Position numbers and translations under genes: made by a program. From CAZDDW01 sp964480695 (GTDB lineage Bacteria > Patescibacteriota > Patescibacteriia > UBA9934 > CAZDDW01): a DNA stretch of 7,946 nt. The notes under the pieces are model-generated. The model was not told where the DNA came from, did no database searches, and saw nothing but the letters and a program-made list of their open reading frames with translations. The stretch is from positions 1 through 7,946 of the forward strand of contig CAYZPO010000047.1 in the NCBI GenBank assembly GCA_964480695.1, read 5' to 3'. Shown here one piece after another: positions 6,759 through 7,946 of the stretch (position 1 is its first letter; each line of letters starts with the position of its first letter).

Positions 6759-6790
6759 GTCGTGACATGCCATCTTAGCTCAGTTGGTTA

Positions 6791-6843
6791 TCCCGCCAAG
6801 CACTTACGTGGCGGGACCCCGCCAGAATGAAGTGTCGGCGGGG
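6791..6843 (+). mobile_element. Double-hairpin palindromic insertion in the D-loop (53 bp)
   Basis: Inserted between A21 and G22 of the tRNA. Its structure is TCCCGCC, 12 bases, GGCGGGA, directly followed by CCCCGCC, 13 bases, GGCGGGG. These are two abutting hairpins with seven-pair stems. The two loops contain CACTT and AAGTG, which are complementary. That allows either loop-loop pairing or one long hairpin closed by the outer CCCGCC/GGCGGG. There is no open reading frame. It resembles a REP-like or miniature palindromic element; mobility is inferred from the second copy. Confidence 0.7.
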
Positions 6844-6878
6844 GAGCGCGGCTCTCGTAAAGCCGAGGTCTCGGGTTC

Positions 6879-6912
6879 TCCCGCCGTTGGCGGGACCCCG
6901 CAAAAGGCGGGG
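6879..6912 (+). mobile_element. Double-hairpin palindromic insertion in the T-loop (34 bp)
   Basis: Inserted between C56 and G57 of the tRNA. Its structure is TCCCGCC, GTT, GGCGGGA, then CCCCGC, AAAAG, GCGGGG. It has the same order and arm sequences as the D-loop insertion, with much shorter, unrelated loops. It lies in the same orientation as the other copy and has no coding capacity. Confidence 0.7.
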
Positions 6913-6933
6913 GACTCCCGAAGATGGCTCCAG

Positions 6934-6949
6934 CGAACTTATGAGTTCG
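6934..6949 (+). other. Small hairpin in the tRNA-Thr trailer
   Basis: CGAACT and AGTTCG form a six-pair stem around TATG, starting two bases after the tRNA CCA. It may be a 3' processing signal or a chance structure. Confidence 0.35.
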
Positions 6950-6952
6950 ACC

Positions 6953-6987
6953 ACAAAAACCAGCTACAAAGCTTGGTTTTTGTTTTT
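6953..6987 (+). terminator. Rho-independent terminator of the tRNA-Thr unit
   Basis: ACAAAAACCA pairs with TGGTTTTTGT, with an inner GCT/AGC, one bulged T and an ACAA loop. A run of T residues follows. A weaker hairpin (ACGTA, AGGC, TACGT, then TTTATTTT) at 6998-7018 could be a backup. Confidence 0.8.
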
Positions 6988-7052
6988 ATCATTACTGACG
7001 TAAGGCTACGTTTTATTTTAATTATCACTTACCATTGATTACCTCTATTCTC

Positions 7053-7090
7053 CGTTCGATATTATGTTCGATCGAACACTTTATCGAACG
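7053..7090. repeat. 38-bp dyad downstream of the PaaX/Cas2-like gene
   Basis: Outer arms CGTTCGATA (7053-7061) and TATCGAACG (7082-7090) surround a 12-bp perfect palindrome GTTCGATCGAAC (7066-7077). All are centred on the same point, 7071.5. Four unmatched bases separate inner and outer parts. It begins 13 bases after the gene stop and has no T-run after it on the minus strand, so it is not an ordinary terminator. Confidence 0.8.
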
Positions 7091-7103
7091 CTAAAAAATA
7101 AAG

Positions 7104-7610
7104 CTAGAGAACCCTTGCCTGATAAATCTTTACCCATTTTTCTATCTTTAAAATTTTGACCAGCTCCACGAGCGGCCTTATTACATCAGTGTCATTTCGC
7201 CAGACACTCAAATGCTCTTGATGAAAACCTGCCCTTTTAAGAAAATCACGAAAAACTCTTCGCGTTTTCTTAGTATTCTCTGGAATATCAAACGACACTA
7301 AACAAAATTCATTATTTGGCAACTTTTCTTCTGTACTAAGAATCTTCTGTTTTAATGCTTCAACAACACCTTTGTGTGTAAGTTCAAAAACAACTTCATC
7401 ACCCTTATTTTTAATCTCTAAATACTTTTGCCGCTTTAACTCATATTTTGCCCTTCTTATTTTGTATGCCTCTTGTTCTCGACAATAGGCCTCGTAGCTG
7501 GCTCGACTAACAATAAAATCTGGTGGAATAGAATAACCTGATGTTAGAAAAACACCTCCCATATGCAAAAAATCTAAGAAAACTTCTTTGACTTCTGAAA
7601 AATCAGGCAT
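7104..7610 (-). CDS. PaaX-like / Cas2-like stand-alone protein
   Basis: The 168-residue protein has an N-terminal part that looks like a winged helix: a V-K-E-V-F-L-D-F-L-H-M-G-G-V-F-L start, then a basic helix and wing at about 48-85 ending E-L-T-H-K-G. A C-terminal Cas2-like ferredoxin fold follows at about 101-168: E-F-C-L-V-S-F-D108-I-P-E, T-R-R-V-F-R-D-F-L-K-R-A-G-F, then H-L-S-V-W. This order is that of PaaX-type regulators and of the Patescibacteria proteins often labelled Cas2. No cas1 or CRISPR repeats occur in the window, so a role in spacer capture is unsupported. D108 matches the conserved Asp of the fold; nuclease activity is unknown. Large dyads lie 16 bases before its start and 13 bases after its stop, suggesting self-regulation or a small mobile unit. 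The ATG is the first possible start (an in-frame TGA lies upstream). No ribosome site is seen. The gene is clearly more AT-rich than its neighbours. Confidence 0.72.
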   Translation of the reverse strand: MPDFSEVKEVFLDFLHMGGVFLTSGYSIPPDFIVSRASYEAYCREQEAYKIRRAKYELKRQKYLEIKNKGDEVVFELTHKGVVEALKQKILSTEEKLPNNEFCLVSFDIPENTKKTRRVFRDFLKRAGFHQEHLSVWRNDTDVIRPLVELVKILKIEKWVKIYQARVL

Positions 7611-7626
7611 AATTAATATTCAGAGC

Positions 7627-7668
7627 TTCGTTCGATTTTTGGTTCGATCGACCTAAAAATCGAACGAA
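7627..7668. repeat. 42-bp dyad upstream of the PaaX/Cas2-like gene
   Basis: The arms TTCGTTCGATTTTT (7627-7640) and their complement (7655-7668) surround a core with TCGATCGA at 7644-7651, all centred on 7647.5. Only one mismatch and one G-T position spoil the symmetry. It shares its GTTCGAT/ATCGAAC half-sites and three-part layout with the dyad at 7053-7090. A perfect TTGACA (-35) sits on the minus strand at 7677-7682, but the matching -10 region falls inside the dyad and is poor (TTTTTA). Operator binding here would cover the promoter. Confidence 0.8.
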
Positions 7669-7688
7669 TAATATTCTGTCAAACAAAA

Positions 7689-7718
7689 AGACTCCGGGCA
7701 ATTTGTTATTGGGAGTCT
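7689..7718 (-). terminator. Terminator of the gene at the right edge
   Basis: AGACTCC and GGAGTCT form a stem with an inner CAAT/ATTG. On the minus strand it is followed by TTTTGTTT. A TATTTTT run on the other side means it may also work on the plus strand. Confidence 0.75.
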
Positions 7719-7774
7719 ATTTTTAGATAAACAAAATTTTACCTCTTTGTCAATGATTGGTTGTGGAAAAAACT

Positions 7775-7946
7775 TTAAACCCCGGACTGGTCCCCGTCCT
7801 CAAACTGTTCGTCTCTTTTTCTGGCTCCTCGGCCTGCATCCTTATCCTGGTGTTGTACAACCTGTCCTGAGCCTGGGCCAGACTCACCAGCAAAAGTATC
7901 AGCTATCTGTTGTTGTGTTGGCTCTCCGCCCTTTACAGGAGTAAAC
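7775..7946 (-). CDS. C-terminal end of an unrecognised protein (partial)
   Basis: One minus-strand frame stays open from the window edge to a TAA at 7775-7777, giving 56 residues that read F-T-P-V-K-G-G-E-P-T-Q-Q-Q-I-A-D-T-F-A-G-E at first. The end, R-K-R-D-E-Q-F-E-D-G-D-Q-S-G-V, is rich in Gly, Gln, Asp and Glu, like a disordered tail. The other two minus-strand frames close early. A terminator follows about 57 bases downstream, which supports a real gene end. The start and any domains lie outside the window, so no function can be given. Confidence 0.6.
   Translation of the reverse strand, partial: FTPVKGGEPTQQQIADTFAGESGPGSGQVVQHQDKDAGRGARKRDEQFEDGDQSGV

Larger units (their letters stand above)
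6769..6932 (+). tRNA. tRNA-Thr (anticodon CGU) interrupted in the D-loop and T-loop
   Basis: Removing 6791-6843 (53 bases) and 6879-6912 (34 bases) leaves a perfect 77-base tRNA. Acceptor GCCATCT (6769-6775) pairs with AGATGGC (6922-6928), then T and an encoded CCA. D-stem GCTC (6778-6781) pairs with GAGC (6844-6847). The anticodon stem CGGCT/AGCCG closes CTCGTAA, with CGT at 6856-6858. T-stem TCGGG (6871-6875) pairs with CCCGA (6917-6921), and the rejoined T-loop is TTCGACT. T8, A14, GG18-19, A21 and T33 are all present. It reads ACG, a codon that a tRNA-Thr(UGU) could also read, so loss might be tolerated. Every stem is intact, however, and it keeps a strong promoter and a terminator. It may be a recently broken gene, a tRNA with two extra hairpin arms, or a precursor from which the insertions are removed. 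The sequence cannot decide. Confidence 0.85.

Noticed and set aside
6791..6912. Group I or archaeal-type tRNA introns
   Set aside because: The insertions are 53 and 34 bases, far too short for group I introns. They sit outside the anticodon loop, and I see no clear bulge-helix-bulge at the junctions.
6784..7038. 84-residue plus-strand open frame
   Set aside because: It runs through the interrupted tRNA-Thr and its terminator and has no protein-like pattern.
7104..7668. CRISPR-Cas locus suggested by the Cas2-like protein
   Set aside because: There are no regularly spaced repeats and no cas1. The two dyads are not a repeat array.
7738..7768. Possible minus-strand promoter starting with TTGACA
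   Set aside because: A TTGACA is present between the right-edge gene and its terminator, but the -10 candidates are poor and no gene would be served before the terminator.
7747..7944. 65-residue plus-strand open frame
   Set aside because: It lies opposite the better-supported minus-strand C-terminal coding end and reads as low-complexity shadow sequence.

Overview
The window looks like part of a small-genome bacterium of the candidate phyla radiation (Patescibacteria, Parcubacteria-like). This is inference. It rests on secreted cohesin and dockerin proteins with a C-G-D...N-G-S-E-x-C-D-G cysteine module, a compact ftsE-ftsX operon headed by an RlpA-like protein, and a stand-alone PaaX/Cas2-like protein. 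Stop codons TAA, TAG and TGA are all used (TGA ends ftsE and the RlpA-like gene), so there is no TGA recoding.

Layout, left to right. (1) 12-3880, minus strand: a three-gene operon of secreted proteins. It reads cohesin plus four repeat modules, then a dockerin protein, then a membrane-anchored cohesin protein. Both partner types of a cohesin-dockerin system are in one transcript, so the products may form a small calcium-dependent surface assembly. (2) 3881-4260: two divergent promoters, a standard tRNA-Gln(UUG) with its own promoter and terminator on the plus strand, and the terminator of the ftsX operon. (3) 4285-6712, minus strand: RlpA-like, ftsE and ftsX, each joined to the next by a 4-base start/stop overlap. 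This fits an FtsEX complex that controls a cell-wall protein at division. (4) 6706-6987, plus strand: a tRNA-Thr(CGU) gene with a near-consensus promoter and a terminator. Its D-loop and T-loop are each interrupted by a GC-rich double-hairpin insertion. The two insertions share one design and one insertion context. (5) 7053-7668: an AT-rich, PaaX/Cas2-like gene bracketed by two large dyads built from GTTCGAT and its complement. (6) 7689-7946: a terminator and the C-terminal end of an unrecognised minus-strand gene that runs off the window.

The strongest candidate for something undescribed is the doubly interrupted tRNA-Thr. After that come the dyad-bracketed PaaX/Cas2-like unit and the cohesin-dockerin operon with its unnamed repeat module. 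All calls come from reading the sequence; no database search was made.
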